DNA of 64,000 bases, from assembly GCF_021018805.1 (NCBI RefSeq), contig NC_086258.1:12538600-12602599 (forward strand). The letters are read 5' to 3'. The DNA comes from Prinia subflava. Taxonomy: Eukaryota > Chordata > Aves > Passeriformes > Cisticolidae. The position numbers and the translations under genes were made by a program. Below the pieces are notes generated by a model, which saw nothing but the letters and a program-made list of their open reading frames with translations, did not search any database and had not been told where the DNA came from. How positions within the stretch are numbered: position 1 is the stretch's first letter; each line of letters opens with the position of its first letter. Below are positions 17,357-29,411 of the stretch, piece by piece.

Positions 17357-17892
17357 GCTCGGGGGCGAAAACGCTGCTTTATTTATTTAGTTTGTTTATT
17401 TATTTAATTACGTTTTCTTTTCCCCCCCCCCCGTTTCCCTGGGAAACGGGTCGGGCTCCGCGGCCTGCGGGTGCCGCTGTCACTCCACACACCCCGGGAG
17501 GTTTCATCCTCAGGGCTCTTTGGGTTTGGTTCGAGCAGGGCTGGGGGTGTTTGCCCGTTCTCCCATTCCAAAAGCTCCGCTCTGAGCACCGGGATATTCC
17601 CCCCAAATCCACGCAGGGTGGGGTGGAACGGGACTGAGCTATAAGGCCCCTTGCAGCCCCGAAGGGAGAGGCGGATCCACAGCAGGAGCATCTCCACAGG
17701 AGACGCTGCTGGAGCAGAGCCCTGGGCTGGGGGTGAGGCTGTTCCATTCCAGCCCCCTGGAAATCGAGACGGGAAGAAAAAGGCTCACGGGTGTTCTGGA
17801 GTGGTCTGGTTTGTTTGCCCGGGCAGTGTCAGTGCTGCTGGGCTGCTCAGAGCCAAACTTTCATTTTACAGAAGTGGATAAACTCCGCTCCC

Positions 17893-18140
17893 AGGGACAG
17901 CACAAGGGGAAACTGCCTCAGACCGTGCCAGGGGAGGGTCGGCTTGGACATCCGCAGGGATTTCTTCATGGAAAAGGCACTGGAAATGCCCGGGGCAGTG
18001 GTGGAGTCCCCATTGCTGGAGGGATTCGAAGCGGTGTGGATGTGGCACTTGGGGACATGGTCAGCGGTGGCCTTGGCAGTGCCAAGGTTGGGCTCGGTGA
18101 TCTTGGAGGGGTTTTCCAACCTGAACAATCCTGGGATGCT
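17893..18140 (+). mobile_element. CR1 LINE 3' fragment
   Basis: The typical CR1 order is visible: aggggaaactgcctcag, gacatccgcagggatttcttc, gtggtggagtcccc, gatgtggcacttggggaca, ttggaggggttttccaac. It ends at aatcctgggatgct near 18140. Confidence 0.9.
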
Positions 18141-18712
18141 CTCCCAGGGAGGTGTCCAAGCCTGGCTCATATCCCTTTGCTCCCCCCCAGCTCCAACACA
18201 CACGAACAGCCAGGAACTGTAGGAAAACTCTTTTATTTCCCTCCCGCAGTACCCACAGCCCCCTCCCCATGGCACAGACCATGGCAGTGGGGAGCCCTCG
18301 CTGCAGGAAGGCTCAGTCCCACCGGGGACACTGAGGAACAGCAGGGCTGGGAGCAGGGCCACCCCTCGGCGTGTCCTCCTCACGAGGGACCCACTGACAC
18401 AGCACAGCGACGGGCACGGGGGCATGGGCGGTGCTGCTGGGGGCCCTGGATCTCTGCAGGGAACAGAGACACCTCGCTTCACCTCCCTGGCCCTGCAGGA
18501 GCCACCTGGCAGAGTGGCAGCAGCCCCCATGGTCCCTCCGGCTCGTGCCTGGTGCCACCAGCACACGGGGAGGGTGAGGGGGAGCCACGGCTGCCCTGTG
18601 GGGCTGTGTCAGGGAACAGAAACCCCCTGGGCACACCCAGTATGTACAATTTACATCTATTTACAGTCAGCATCCCGTCCCTCCTCCCAGACACAGCAAG
18701 GGGTGGGATGGA

Positions 18713-18793
18713 GGGATGGATGGATGGATGGATGGATGGATGGATGGATGGATGGATGGATGGATGGATGGATGGATGGATGGATGGATGGAG
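18713..18793. repeat. GGAT tetranucleotide microsatellite
   Basis: About 20 perfect tandem GGAT units follow an imperfect start (gggatggaggg). Confidence 0.97.
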
Positions 18794-19779
18794 GGGCCAG
18801 GCTTTGCATCCCTCGGCGTCTCCTGGTCAGGACACAGCTGCAGGAGGATCCTCCCAGTCTGGCTCTCCTGCCCTGGCTTTTCTCAGTCCATTTCCTGGAG
18901 CAGGCAGGGAGTGGAGCTGAAATCCCCCCGGATCCCCAGGTGCCAGGTGGGCGTTAGAGGCTGGCAGGGAAGGGCAGAGGTGCCCGGGGCTGGAAAGCAG
19001 CAGGTCCCATTCCAGATTCGTCAGTGGGAAGGCAGCTTTGGGATCTGCTGTGTCCTTTGCTTGTGCCTCGCTGGTGATTCCCCCTGGGAGCAGCTGCAGG
19101 GAGGGGATGGAGACTCTCCCTGCGCAGTTTGGAGTTGGCTGTTCCCAGCAAGGGCTCTGAGGCTGGAGCTCTCCTGGCCTGGGGTGGAGCTGGGTGGGCA
19201 GGGAGCTCTTGGTGGAGTCTCTCACAAAGACAAGGCTCTTCCACTGTGCCAGGGTGGGGAAACCCTCCGGAGTCACGGCAGTGCAGTTCAGGAGATTATT
19301 TCAGTCCAAGGCAGTGCTGGAGCCGGCACGAGGAGATGCAGGGATGCTCCAGGAAGGCTCCAGGTCCAGCCCAGCCTCTCCTGCCCACCCCAGCAGGATT
19401 TGCTGGGAATTGGTTCCCACAGGCTTTGGGGAGGCCACGCTGGGATTTTTAGGCTGGTGCAGGAGTGACCCATTCCCCAGAGGCCGGATCCCTGCTCCAG
19501 GCATCCCCGGGAGCTTGTGGCACACCCTGCTCCGTGCTTCCCATCACCTCGGAGTTGGGAAAAGCCCTTCCCTGTCCCTCATCCCTGCTGCCCCGGGCCA
19601 GTCTGTGTGTGAGGCTCAGTCTCTCGGCTCTGCCATCACCGGCAGAGATTTCTCATCCCGCCGCCAGCAGCCCTGCGAGGCTTTGCAGAGCAGATCCAAT
19701 CTGAGGTCAAGTTCCCACTAAAATCAAATGGCTGGGAAGGAAAACTTCGTTACGGGCAGCAGCAGCAGCGGTGCTGATG

Positions 19780-19815
19780 TTTATTAGTCAGCAATGAACA
19801 GCAGAAGGTTTTATT
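19780..19815 (-). terminator. SSTR2: Candidate SSTR2 poly(A) signals
   Basis: Two minus-strand AATAAA hexamers, 19815-19810 and 19785-19780, lie 30 bp apart in a local AT-rich patch about 3 kb past the SSTR2 stop. They are the first such hexamers noticed downstream of that stop. Confidence 0.4.
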
Positions 19816-20439
19816 TTGCTGCTTTTACAGCCACTGTTGGGCCGTGCCTGCAGCTCCCTCCCAGCGCTCCAAGGCAGCACATTTTGCTTTCCTGCCCTTT
19901 TTCCTTGGTGAGCTGTGGAAAGGTGGCCAAGGAGAGCCCTGGAGGCCCCAAGGAGCCGCCTCGTGCCCCTGCCCTGTTGCATCCTGCTTTGGTGGCCTTT
20001 GGGGTGTCGGTGGCAGCGCCCCACACCCCTCATTCCTCACCTGCAGCCCCGTTATCCCCACCCCAGCAGAGCCCCTGCGTGCAAAGGAGGGACACATTTC
20101 AGATCACAGCTCTGAACACCCAGAGGTGTCACTGCAGGACAGAGCTGACCTGGGCACGGCTCCTCCCCAGGGCTAGGGATTCCCAGGATTTCTGTATTTC
20201 CACATCAAACCAGCGCAGAGGGAGGCTGCTCCCAGCTGGAGGTTCCTGCGGGGATACAGCTGGGATACATCCCCTCCCTCATCCATCGGGATTTTGGCGG
20301 CAGGGCTGGAGCCAGACCCGGCAGATCCGGGTTGGTGCTGGCTGCAGGTGAGGCTGGGGCTCCACACCTGCCCCTCCCTGCTGCACGCCCGCTCTGCACG
20401 CAGCCGCCTCCCCCGGAGTGCCCACGGCGGCACTGACGC

Positions 20440-20770
20440 ATCGCTGCGGCTCTGCCACCCGGCCTTGTCCCCAGCTGTGCCACCTGGTCTTGTCCCACCT
20501 GTGTCACCCAGCCTCACCCCGGCTGTGCCACCCCGCCTTGTCCCAGCTGTGTCACCCAGCCTTGTCCCAGCTGTGTCACCCAGCCTTGTCCCAGCTGTGC
20601 CACCCATCCTCACCCTGGCTCTGCCACCCAGCCTGGTCCCAGCTGTGCCACCCAGCCTGGTCCCAGCTGTGCCACCCATCCTCACCCCGGCTGTGCCACC
20701 CATCCTCACCCCGGCTGTGCCACCCAGCCTTGTCCCACCTGTGTCACCCAGCCTCAGCCCTGCTGGCCCT
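20440..20770. repeat. 24-bp minisatellite
   Basis: About 13 units of the type agctgtgccacccagcctt are followed by a short CTGCC pentamer run at 20787-20822. The 24-bp period keeps frames open on both strands. Confidence 0.9.
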
Positions 20771-21584
20771 TTTCGGGCAGCGACTCCCCCTGCCCTGCCC
20801 TGCCCTGCCCTGCCCTGCCCTGCTGCCGGTGCCTTCATCCCCGCAGCCTCAGCAGGGACCTGCTCCTCCCGGAGCCCGGCTCAGCCTCGCTCCCAGGGCT
20901 GCGCCCAGTGCCCAGCGAGGGCACAGGGAGGTGCCACATGGGCACCTGAGCGCTGGCACCGCTCCTCGGAGGAGCAGGAAAGGGTTAAAGGCAAACAATT
21001 GCTGACATGGCTCTGCTTTGTCTTGAGGTAAACGCCTGAGCCGAGCCGGGAGCAGGTACCCAGCCTGGCACTGAGCCCTTTTTGGGGAGCCGGCAGGGAT
21101 GGGATGCCCCAGGCTGGGATTTGCTGCAGGAGCTGAGCAGAGCTATGGGAAAACTCCTGCCAGAGCTGCTGCTCTCGGTGGAGCACGGCCCGGGGGTGCG
21201 GGGCTGAGCAAGGGGACCCCAAAGCCGGTGGCACCCCGTGCTCAGCCTCGCCTGCCACGCTCTTTGTACTGCCAGGGGAGGGCTCGGCGGTGCTGTGACA
21301 CCAGGGTGGGCTGGGACAGGGCAGGGTGACCCAGCCCCGGCTGCTTTCTCCACCTAAACCCCACATTCCCACGGCTCAGCTCTGGAACGGGGGCCTGTGA
21401 ACAGATCCGGCCTCTGGCACAGCAGCTGCTCCGGGCGCTCCAGCAGGAAGCCGCCGCTTCTCCCTCTCCCCTGGGCTTTCCCTGGAGCTCCCGCCGCGCT
21501 GGCAGAGGAGGGGCAGAGGAGGGGAGCGCTGGGGGCCAGGGCTCCAGAGCCCTGCGTTTGTGCAGAGCTGGGAGGGCAGCAGGG

Positions 21585-21646
<62 letters not shown>
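21585..21646. repeat. ACAGGG hexamer repeat
   Basis: About ten perfect GGGACA units occur in GC-rich sequence. Confidence 0.95.
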
Positions 21647-22832
21647 GAGCTCTTTGGGACAATCTTGGGAAGCCAAATAGAGTGGATGTGGGGCCAGCCC
21701 CACCGCCCCTCGCACAGTGCACGATCCAGCGGGATGGATCCGTGCTGCCCTGCCCTTCCTCATCCCCAGCCGCCGAGAGCTCCGTTGTCTGCTCTGCCCG
21801 GTCCCTTCGGCTCCTACCGAGCCCCAGCACCCCCTTCCCGTGCCCATCCTCTCCATCAGCGCTGCCTCCAGCGTGACTTGCCTGGAAGGAGCAGGGAGGT
21901 GTCACCCCAGAGATCCTCGGAGCCGCGGCCGGACAAACCCCGGTCCCAGCCGGGTGCAGGAGCCGCCGGCGGTGCCAGGTGCCCGTGCCAGGCGCTCTCC
22001 GATGTGTCACCGCTGCTCAAACACTCCCGAGGCTTTCCCAGCAGGAAAGCGCCCGTGCCGCGGGTGCCCGGAGCAGCGATCGCGGCAGATGCGGGCGGTG
22101 GGAGGGGCAGCGGCCGGCGGCGAGGGAAAAGGGGGAAATTCTCCATCCGAGGGTGAAATCTGCGGGCAGGTGACGCCGCGGCAGGGGCAGGGGAAGGGCT
22201 CTGCAGCAGCGGGACGTGGCAGGGCTGGAGGAGGCAGGGTGGGGCCAGAGGGGCTCTTCCCGTGGAGGAGTCACCTCCGTGCCGGCGTGTTCAGGGCGGC
22301 TGCGGCAGTCGCACAGCACGGGGAGGCTGCAGGGCACCCCACGGAGTCAGGAAGAACCCGGGGAAAACGCAATCCCAAACATCCTGCTCTCCTCGGCAGC
22401 GACACTCGCCGGGAGCCGCCGCCAGGTCGCTGCGTGCCCGTGTTGTCACACACCTGTGGCCTCCCGAGGTCCCCTGTGTGTCCAGGTGCACGTGGGGCAC
22501 AGCCCCAAAGCCAGCCGGCCCCGAGGGTGGCACGGGGGACCCAGCAGAGCCACCCCGGCCCTACCTGCGCCCGCGGTGGCACTTTGGTGTGGAAATGCGC
22601 CGCGCTGCCGTGAGCTGTCTTTGTTTTCTGACGAGGCAGCTCCTCCTGACCCGGCTCCTCCCCAGCACCTGAAGGACAACCCAGCAGAGAGGAGCCCAGC
22701 AGAGGACCCCCGAGGCCACCGGGTGCTCGCAGCCGTCCCCTCAGGTGGCATTTCTGCCCCGACCCCGAGGTGCCACCCCCGTGCTGCAGCCGGGAGAGGC
22801 GGGGCGCGGGCGGGACGAGCCCCGCTGTCCCC

Positions 22833-23948
22833 TCAGATGCTCGTCTGCAGGTCGCCGTTGAGCAGGGTCCTCTGCGTCTCCGTGGTCTCGTTGAGGCGGG
22901 ATTTGTCCTGCTTGCTGTCGCTGCGGTCGGCCTCGTCCATGCCGCTGACCTTCACCAGGCACAGCACGTTCTGAAAGCTCTTCTTGAAGTTGTCGGACAG
23001 GAAGGCGTAGAGGATGGGGTTGGCGCAGCTGTTGGCGTAGCTGAGCACCACCACGAAGTCGAACATGCCCTTGAGCACGGGCGTGGGCACGATCAGCACG
23101 GACACGGAGGAGACGTTGAAGATGTAGAAGGGGAGCCAGCAGAAGATGAAGACGGCCACCACGATGGACACCATCCTGGTGACTTTCTTCTCGGACTTTT
23201 TCCTCTTGGAGGAGCCCACCCTGATGCCCGAGGACTTGACTTTGATGATGATGAACAGGTAGCAGAGGCAGATGATGGTGAGAGGCACCAGGAAGCCCAG
23301 GATGAAGGCGTAGATGATGAATCCCGTGTACCAGGCGCCCGACTCTCCCGGCCAGATGATGGTGCAGCTACTCCTGCCGTGGTTGTGCTGCACCCCAGCA
23401 TAAATCATGATGGGCATGATCACCAGCAGGGAGACGCCCCAAACGGCCACGTTGATCATTTTGGCTGTCCTGGGCCGCCTCCACTTGGCAGATTTGATGG
23501 GATGGACGACAGCCAGGTAGCGGTCAACGCTCATGACGGTCAGGCAGAAGATGCTGGTGAACTGGTTGATGCCATCCACCGTCATGACGATCCTGCAGAG
23601 GGCTTTGCCGAAGGGCCAGTGCACCAGGGCCACCTGCATGGCCAGGAAGGGCAGCCCGAGCATGAAGAGCTCGTCGGCGATGGCCAGGTTGAGGATGTAG
23701 ATGTTGGTGATGGTTTTCATCTTGGCGTAGCGGAGGATGACGTAGATGACCAGCGTGTTGCCGCACAGCCCGATGATGCAGACCACGAAGTAGATGCAGG
23801 TGAGGATGGCATTGCTGGTCAGGTCAAAGTGCTGGCCCGTGGCGTTCTGGGAGGCGTTGGTGGGCGCCTCCAGGGAGAAGTTGTCGAAGGGGGACGGCGG
23901 GGAGAACCAGAAGGCGGTGGCGTTGGGCAGCTCGTACTCCAGCTCCAT
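22833..23948 (-). CDS. SSTR2: Somatostatin receptor type 2, intronless coding region
   Basis: A single 371-codon exon (human 369 residues) runs from ATG 23948-23946 to TGA 22835-22833. The N-terminus has four N-glycosylation sequons (N9, N23, N31, N35). Seven hydrophobic segments follow, starting near residue 47. Key residues present: the TM3 aspartate D125 and Q129 (ligand pocket; D122/Q126 in human), disulfide cysteines C118 and C195, DRY at 142-144, CWLP at 270-273, NPILY at 310-314, a palmitoylation cysteine C330, and the class I PDZ ligand LQTSI at the C-terminus. It is a Gi/o-coupled plasma membrane receptor for somatostatin-14/28 that lowers cAMP and restrains hormone secretion. Every motif needed for function is intact. 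Open frame upstream of this Met is repeat sequence, not receptor. Confidence 0.98.
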   Translation of the reverse strand: MELEYELPNATAFWFSPPSPFDNFSLEAPTNASQNATGQHFDLTSNAILTCIYFVVCIIGLCGNTLVIYVILRYAKMKTITNIYILNLAIADELFMLGLPFLAMQVALVHWPFGKALCRIVMTVDGINQFTSIFCLTVMSVDRYLAVVHPIKSAKWRRPRTAKMINVAVWGVSLLVIMPIMIYAGVQHNHGRSSCTIIWPGESGAWYTGFIIYAFILGFLVPLTIICLCYLFIIIKVKSSGIRVGSSKRKKSEKKVTRMVSIVVAVFIFCWLPFYIFNVSSVSVLIVPTPVLKGMFDFVVVLSYANSCANPILYAFLSDNFKKSFQNVLCLVKVSGMDEADRSDSKQDKSRLNETTETQRTLLNGDLQTSI

Positions 23949-24640
23949 GGCTCTGCCGCTCCCTGGGCACCGCTGGCTCAGAGGAGCCGAGCTGGCATCT
24001 TCCCTGGCTCTGGGGAGAGAGGAGAAGATTCTAGAAATCAGGGGGTAAATAAAAATGAAGGGATTCCCGGGGAGGATCTGTCCATCCCGCTGCCGAGCTC
24101 GGCGGGAGAGAGGCTCCCTGCAGGGGGGGTTCCCAGCCCACCTCCCCGTGTCGCCTCCTGGCGCAGCCTGCCCGAACACGCCGCAGCTTCTCCCGGCTCT
24201 GGCGATCCCGGAGCCTTTACGACTCCACAAATCCAGCGGGTGCGCTCCGGTGGGTGCGACTGATGCCCGGGAGCACCGAGCGCCGGGGGAAATCCTCCTC
24301 CTCTCCCGGCCGCTCGGCAGGTGCAGCCCCTTCCCCCGAGCCGCCAGCGGCACACCGAGCCCGGGCGGCTCCGGTGGGCGGCGAGCTCTCCGCGGGGAGC
24401 CCCCCACGCCCGGCCCCGTTTCTCCGCTGCAGAGGGCACCGGGCGCTGCTGCCCCGCCGCTCACCTGCTCCCGCCGCCGCCCGGCCCTGCCCGGCGGGCA
24501 CCGGGGAGGCGCCGGCAGAGCCGCTGCCCCGCTGGGCTCCGCTCGGTTCCGCCCGCCCGGCCCCGCACGGCTCCGCGCACCCGCTCCCGGCGCGGCTCCG
24601 CCGCTGGACCAGCGCACCGGCTGCGCCCCGCCCCGCGCGG
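23949..24640 (-). promoter_or_regulatory. SSTR2: SSTR2 5' UTR, intron 1 and CpG-island first exon/promoter
   Basis: On the minus strand a good acceptor (tctctccccag) ends at 24010, leaving 61 nt of 5' UTR at 24009-23949 before the ATG. A matching donor, CAG|gtgagc, lies at 24465/24464, so intron 1 is about 455 bp. The upstream non-coding exon would lie in the CpG-dense stretch 24465-24640. A 5' UTR intron is also known in mammalian SSTR2. The transcription start is not determined. Confidence 0.55.
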
Positions 24641-24689
24641 GGCGGCTCTGCGGGGCCGGGGCGGGGACAGCCCGCAGCGCCCCGGCTGC

Positions 24690-25030
24690 CCACCCTGCCC
24701 TGCCCACCTTCCCCACACTGCCCACCCTGCCGTGCCCACCCTGCCGTGCCCACCCTGCCGTGCCCACCCTGCCCGCTCTGCCCTGCCCGCCCTGCCCTGC
24801 CCCCCTTCCCCACACTGCCCACCCTGCCCTGCCCACCCTGCCGTGCCCACCCTGCCCTGCCCACCCTGCCGTGCCCACCCTGCCCTGCCCACCCTGCCCT
24901 GCCCACCCTGCCGTGCCCACCCTGCCCTGCCCACCCTGCCGTGCCCACCCTGCCCTGCCCACCCTGCCCTGCCCACCCTGTCGTGCCCACCCTGCCCGCT
25001 CTGCCCTGCCCTGCCCGCCCTGCCCTGCTC
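24690..25030. repeat. 15-bp minisatellite upstream of SSTR2
   Basis: About 20 units of the type caccctgccgtgccc (with ccctgccc variants) lie just upstream of the inferred SSTR2 first exon. Because 15 is a multiple of three it yields several false frames of 200-370 codons on both strands. Confidence 0.93.
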
Positions 25031-28000
25031 TCCCTGCCTGCCCTGCCTGCGTTCCCTCTCCTGCCGTGCCCACCCTTCCTCCAGCCCTCCCACCCCACTG
25101 TCCAGCAGCGTTTTGGTTCCAGCCACAGCCTCAGCTGCTCCCGAGCCAGCAGCAGGGAGGTGGCAGCGTGGTGGCCACACTGTGACCCCAGTGCAGGGTG
25201 GCCCAAGAGGCCTCTGAGAGCCCTAAAGTCTCCCTGGAGCGCTGGAGATGCCTTGGCCCCAGGAGTTTGCATCTTGCCTCACAGCCAAGCCAAGGCAGGT
25301 CCTTGCTGGTCCTCCCATCTGGGAGGGGTCGGGAGGTGATCCTGAAATATTTGGGGTCTCTGGGGACTTGTGCAGTGCAGGTGGCTCCTGCCACAGCCTC
25401 TCCCTGGAGGAGGAATAGGAGAGGTTTGGGGCAGATAACCTCCGCCCCGGTTTGTTTGGGATCTCGAGAGCAATTAAATTATCTCTATTCCTGCCCCTCT
25501 TTCCATCGCTTGTCCAGGAGACAATAGAGAGCAGGAAATTAAGAGTGACTGTGAACAAAGAGCCCCGCGCTGACGCTGCTGAGTGCGGCCGGGAGCTCCT
25601 CGCTTTCACTTCGCCATCCACTTCCCAAGGCGGCTCTAAAGACATCAGGTCCTGGAGCACCGGCAGAGCAGTTATCAGCCTCATTAATCTTTAGGAGGCA
25701 GGAAAAAGCTGCTTCTGCTGAAGATGATGTGGGAATTAATGTCCCGGTAATAGCGGGAGAGGAGGGAAGCTGTGGAGGAGAGGCTCGGGGTGGGGATGGG
25801 ATCTCGGGGGTGCTGCCCTCGGGGTGTCCCGAGGAGTGCAGGGGAGGAGGAAGGACAGCCCAGGAGAGGGCTTTGGTGCCTTGTGACCCTTCCAGAGCTG
25901 TTTTATCCTCTCCTGGTCGCTGTGCCCAGGAGCGATGTCCCGGCCGTGCCCTTCCCCTGGCAGTGGGAAGGGAGAGCACGGAGCCGCCTCGCTGGGAGCA
26001 TTCCCAGTGCTGCCTCCTGGAATTTCCCCGCGGAACGGGAGATGTTGCCACGTCCCTCCCCTGGCTGCCTCGGTCACCGAGCCCTGGCAGCCCCAGCCCG
26101 GGCTGGCAGGGGCCTCTCCCAGCTGGAGAGAGTGCAGAGGGCTGGAGCAGGGGGCAGGGGGAGCACAGGGATCCCAGCGTGCTCCCAGCCGGCCGGGGCT
26201 GCCTCTGGAGCAGCAGGGCTCCAGCCTCGCCCTGCCTTCCACCTCCTTGGGAAGCCGGGGCCAGGGAGCTGGGGGAAGGCAGCCAGTTCAGCCTGGCTGA
26301 ACCCAGATCTGATCTTCATTAAAAACCCCATAAAATTAATGAAATGACGGCCCGGTGGGTATTGAGGAGCTGATTGGAGCTGATCTCCATCCAGGAGCTG
26401 GCTGAGTCAGGAAGCCATCCTTGAGCCTTTTGAAGGGATTGTTTTTATTTTATTCTGCCCAGTTTTGGGGCTGAATTAAAGCCCAGTGCAGAGTCTGCTC
26501 TGCGTCCCTGGGTGGTCCCTGGTTCAGAGGGACGCTGCACCAGCAGCTGGTTTGGTGCTGGCAGATCAACTCCTCTTTGTCCTTTTGCCTGGGAAGCATC
26601 CTCTGCGCTGAAAAGCGATTTACTGGCAGGGCTGGGGAGGGGAGGACACACAGCCCCTCCCCACACGGCCGCAGTAACCCCCGGGAGAGGGGCACGGGGG
26701 TTACGTGACCACAGAGAGGCTTTAAAAGCCCTTCCAAGCTTTGTGCCGTCCATTCCCAGCTGTTCCACGAGAGTCCCAGTGGAAATCAGCGCTCTCGACC
26801 CCTGTCCTGGAAAGGAGTGTTGTAAGGAGCTGGGGCTGGGATGCCAACGGAGGGGCAGGGTGAGCTGGCCTTTCTCCTGGATCCGGGGGATGGGGGCAGG
26901 GGAACGCTGGAGTTCTGCAGGATGAAGGAGGCCGTGCTGGGCCGGGCTGGGCTGGGCTGGGCTGGGGGGGCGCAGCTGCTGCTCCCCAGTGTCAGGAGGG
27001 GAGGGATTTGCTCCCACACGCAGCCAGCCCGAGCATCCCTGTGGATCTCTTGGAGATGACGACCTCTCTTCGCAGAGAGCAGCTCTGTGAGGCCGCAGCA
27101 CTGCCCTCAGAGGGACCCCGCTGTCCCCTGCGGCCGTGGGGACAAGGCCAGCACGGGCAGACCGTGGTGTTTGTGTCCCAGGGGCACTCGGGCTGGCACT
27201 GCCCTTTCCCTGCCTCTCCCCAGCTCCAGCCCAGCAGCCCCGGGTGGCTTCGGTGGCTCTGCTGATTCCTGCCTGGAGGCGGCCTGGCTGCGGTTCAGGG
27301 ATGCCCGGGCTGGGGAGAGGCTTCGCTTTCTGCTAATTAGCCAGACAAACAGCCTGGGCCGTGTCCCCGCACCCCGAGGCGCGGCAGGACCCGGCTGGTG
27401 GCTGCCAGATCTAATCGCCAGCGTCTGCAGCGCTGATGGATGGCGGGGGAGAGGCGCCGGCGCCTTCACCTGCGCCGGGGGCAGCATCCAGACACTCCCG
27501 GGATGCAGGGCAGCATCCGGACCTGCCTGTATCTAGGGCACATCCCCATGGAATCCAGGGCAGCATCCACCCCCCGCGGGATCCAGCGCTCTCAGCACTC
27601 CCGGGGCTCTCCCCTCCACTCCCCGCTCCGGCTCCCGCTGCTTCCAGACCTCCTCACAGCCGGTTCCTGCCCTCCCCTTCCCGCCCCGCCGTTCTTTGCC
27701 TCCGTAATTGGTTTATTGATCTCTGGAGGGGCCGGGGCAGGCTCGGCCAGAGCGTTCCCGGTGAATCACGTCCCGGAGCCGCTGGCACTAATGAGCCCTT
27801 GGCAGCCGGGGCCGAGATCCCGGCTCCTGCCCGCCGTCCCTGGCTCGTCGGAGGGTCCTGCGCATTAAACCGGGGCTGAACAGGCTGGCCTTGGCAGCCA
27901 GGCTTTGTTCCAGCTGGAAATGTCACGGCTGTGACAGCACGGGCTGATCCGCCCCGCCCGCGGCGGCGGCGGCTGGAACTCCGCGCTCCCCCGGCCCCGC

Positions 28001-28143
28001 AGAGCCCCTCGTGTCCCTCCAGCCGTGCCCGAGCCACAGGAGAGGGATTAAAGCGTCCCTTTGTGCCCTGGGACAGACAGGTGCCCTCAGCCCGTGGGAC
28101 GGCACCGAGACCCGGGCTGGCCCTGCCTGCTCCCCTGCCCGCG

Positions 28144-28320
28144 CCTTGGGGACAGCCCTGGATGTCCCCAGTGCCTGGTCCTTGGGGACAGCCCTGGATG
28201 TCCCCACTGCCCGCTCCTTGGGGACAGCCCTGGATGTCCTCACTGCCCGGTCCTTGGGGACAGCCCTGGATGTCCTCACTGCCCGGTCCTTGGGGACAGC
28301 CCTGGATGTCCTCCCTGCCT
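28144..28320. repeat. 36-bp minisatellite, five units
   Basis: The unit starting ccttggggacagccctgg recurs at 28144, 28180, 28216, 28252 and 28288. The 36-bp period explains the overlapping open frames. Confidence 0.93.
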
Positions 28321-29411
28321 GTCTCGCTGCCCAGGCTGGCTCCAGCGCCGCCCCAGCCTGACACAGATGGATTGGGGTTGGGAAAGAGCCCGGCCGTGAG
28401 CCCAGGCTGCACGGAGGGGACATTGCAGGGACACGCTGCCTGTTCCCAGGGACATCTCCAGCCCTGCCCAGTGCAGGATGTGCCTCTCTGCCCCAGACAG
28501 CTTCATGGCAAAAGAATCCCAAAGGATTTGGGTCTGGCTGCCCCAGAGCTCCCTGGATCTGCCCCTTGTAATGTCTCATTAACTTTGGTGGGAGATGGCA
28601 CCACATTTGTCCCCTTTTGGTGTTTAAAGGGCATTTTAGGGGCTCTGAGGTGCCTCTGTCCCTGCTGGAACAAGCAGGACCCAGGTGGGAGTTGCCAGCC
28701 CCCCTGCCCAGGGCTATGACACTGGGACAGGCAGGGCTGTGACACTGGGATGGGCAGGGTTGTGACAGTGGGACAGGCAGGGCTGTGACATGGGGACAGG
28801 CAGGGCTGTGACATTGTCCCTGCCCACACAAGTGACACTGGGGAACGGGGGTGGGAACTGATTTTGCTGATGCTCCTGCACAGAGCCACCGCAGCTGTCC
28901 CCATTGCCACCCACACGTCCCCAGGCAGGGCCGTGGCTGCCAGCCGCCCCCAGCCCGTGTCAGCTGTGTCCCCAGGGCCAGCCCTGCCGGGTCACCAGCT
29001 GTCCCCAGCCCTGCCAGCACCGCCGGCACAGCCGGCCGGGCATCCCGGGGGTGGCGGGGGGAGCTCCGTGTGTCTGTCCCCGTGTCCCTCCCAGCTGGCA
29101 CCTCGCCCTGCAGCTGCCTGGCCCTGGGAGCTAATGAGGGATGCAGCAATTACAGGGCCGGGTTGATTAAATCCTAAATCAGGGAGGTTCCCTGCGGCCC
29201 TGACCTTTCCCAGCGGGGGCTGATCAAAGGCTGTGGCACACAGACTCACGGAGATGTGTCCTTCTGCCACCCCCTGCTCCTGGAGCGGCACAGGAGGGGA
29301 CATCGGGGCTGGCCTGGCTCCGTGGCTGTCACTGTGAGCCCCTGTCCCTCCTGCCAGCACGGGGGCAATCGGTGACAGGGCTGCCTCTGTCACCCTGTAA
29401 TTACGGTTTTG

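Larger units (their letters stand above)
17360..22832. other. COG1-SSTR2 interval, probably containing the SSTR2 3' UTR
   Basis: No protein-coding gene was recognised in this 5.5-kb interval. It holds a CR1 fragment, a GGAT tetranucleotide array, a 24-bp minisatellite, a hexamer array and GC-rich unique sequence. On the minus strand the first AATAAA signals seen after the SSTR2 stop are at 19815-19810 and 19785-19780, with a further one near 18232-18227. This fits a 3-4.6 kb SSTR2 3' UTR. The long open frames here are repeat-driven or lack family resemblance. Confidence 0.5.

Noticed and set aside
17733..18920. 395-codon frame between COG1 and SSTR2
   Set aside because: It is built from a CR1 fragment and the GGAT array.
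23949..25073. N-terminal extension of SSTR2 by 375 codons (minus strand)
   Set aside because: The extension is the 15-bp repeat, CpG island and a spliceable 5' UTR; the receptor starts at the Met of MELEYELPN at 23948.
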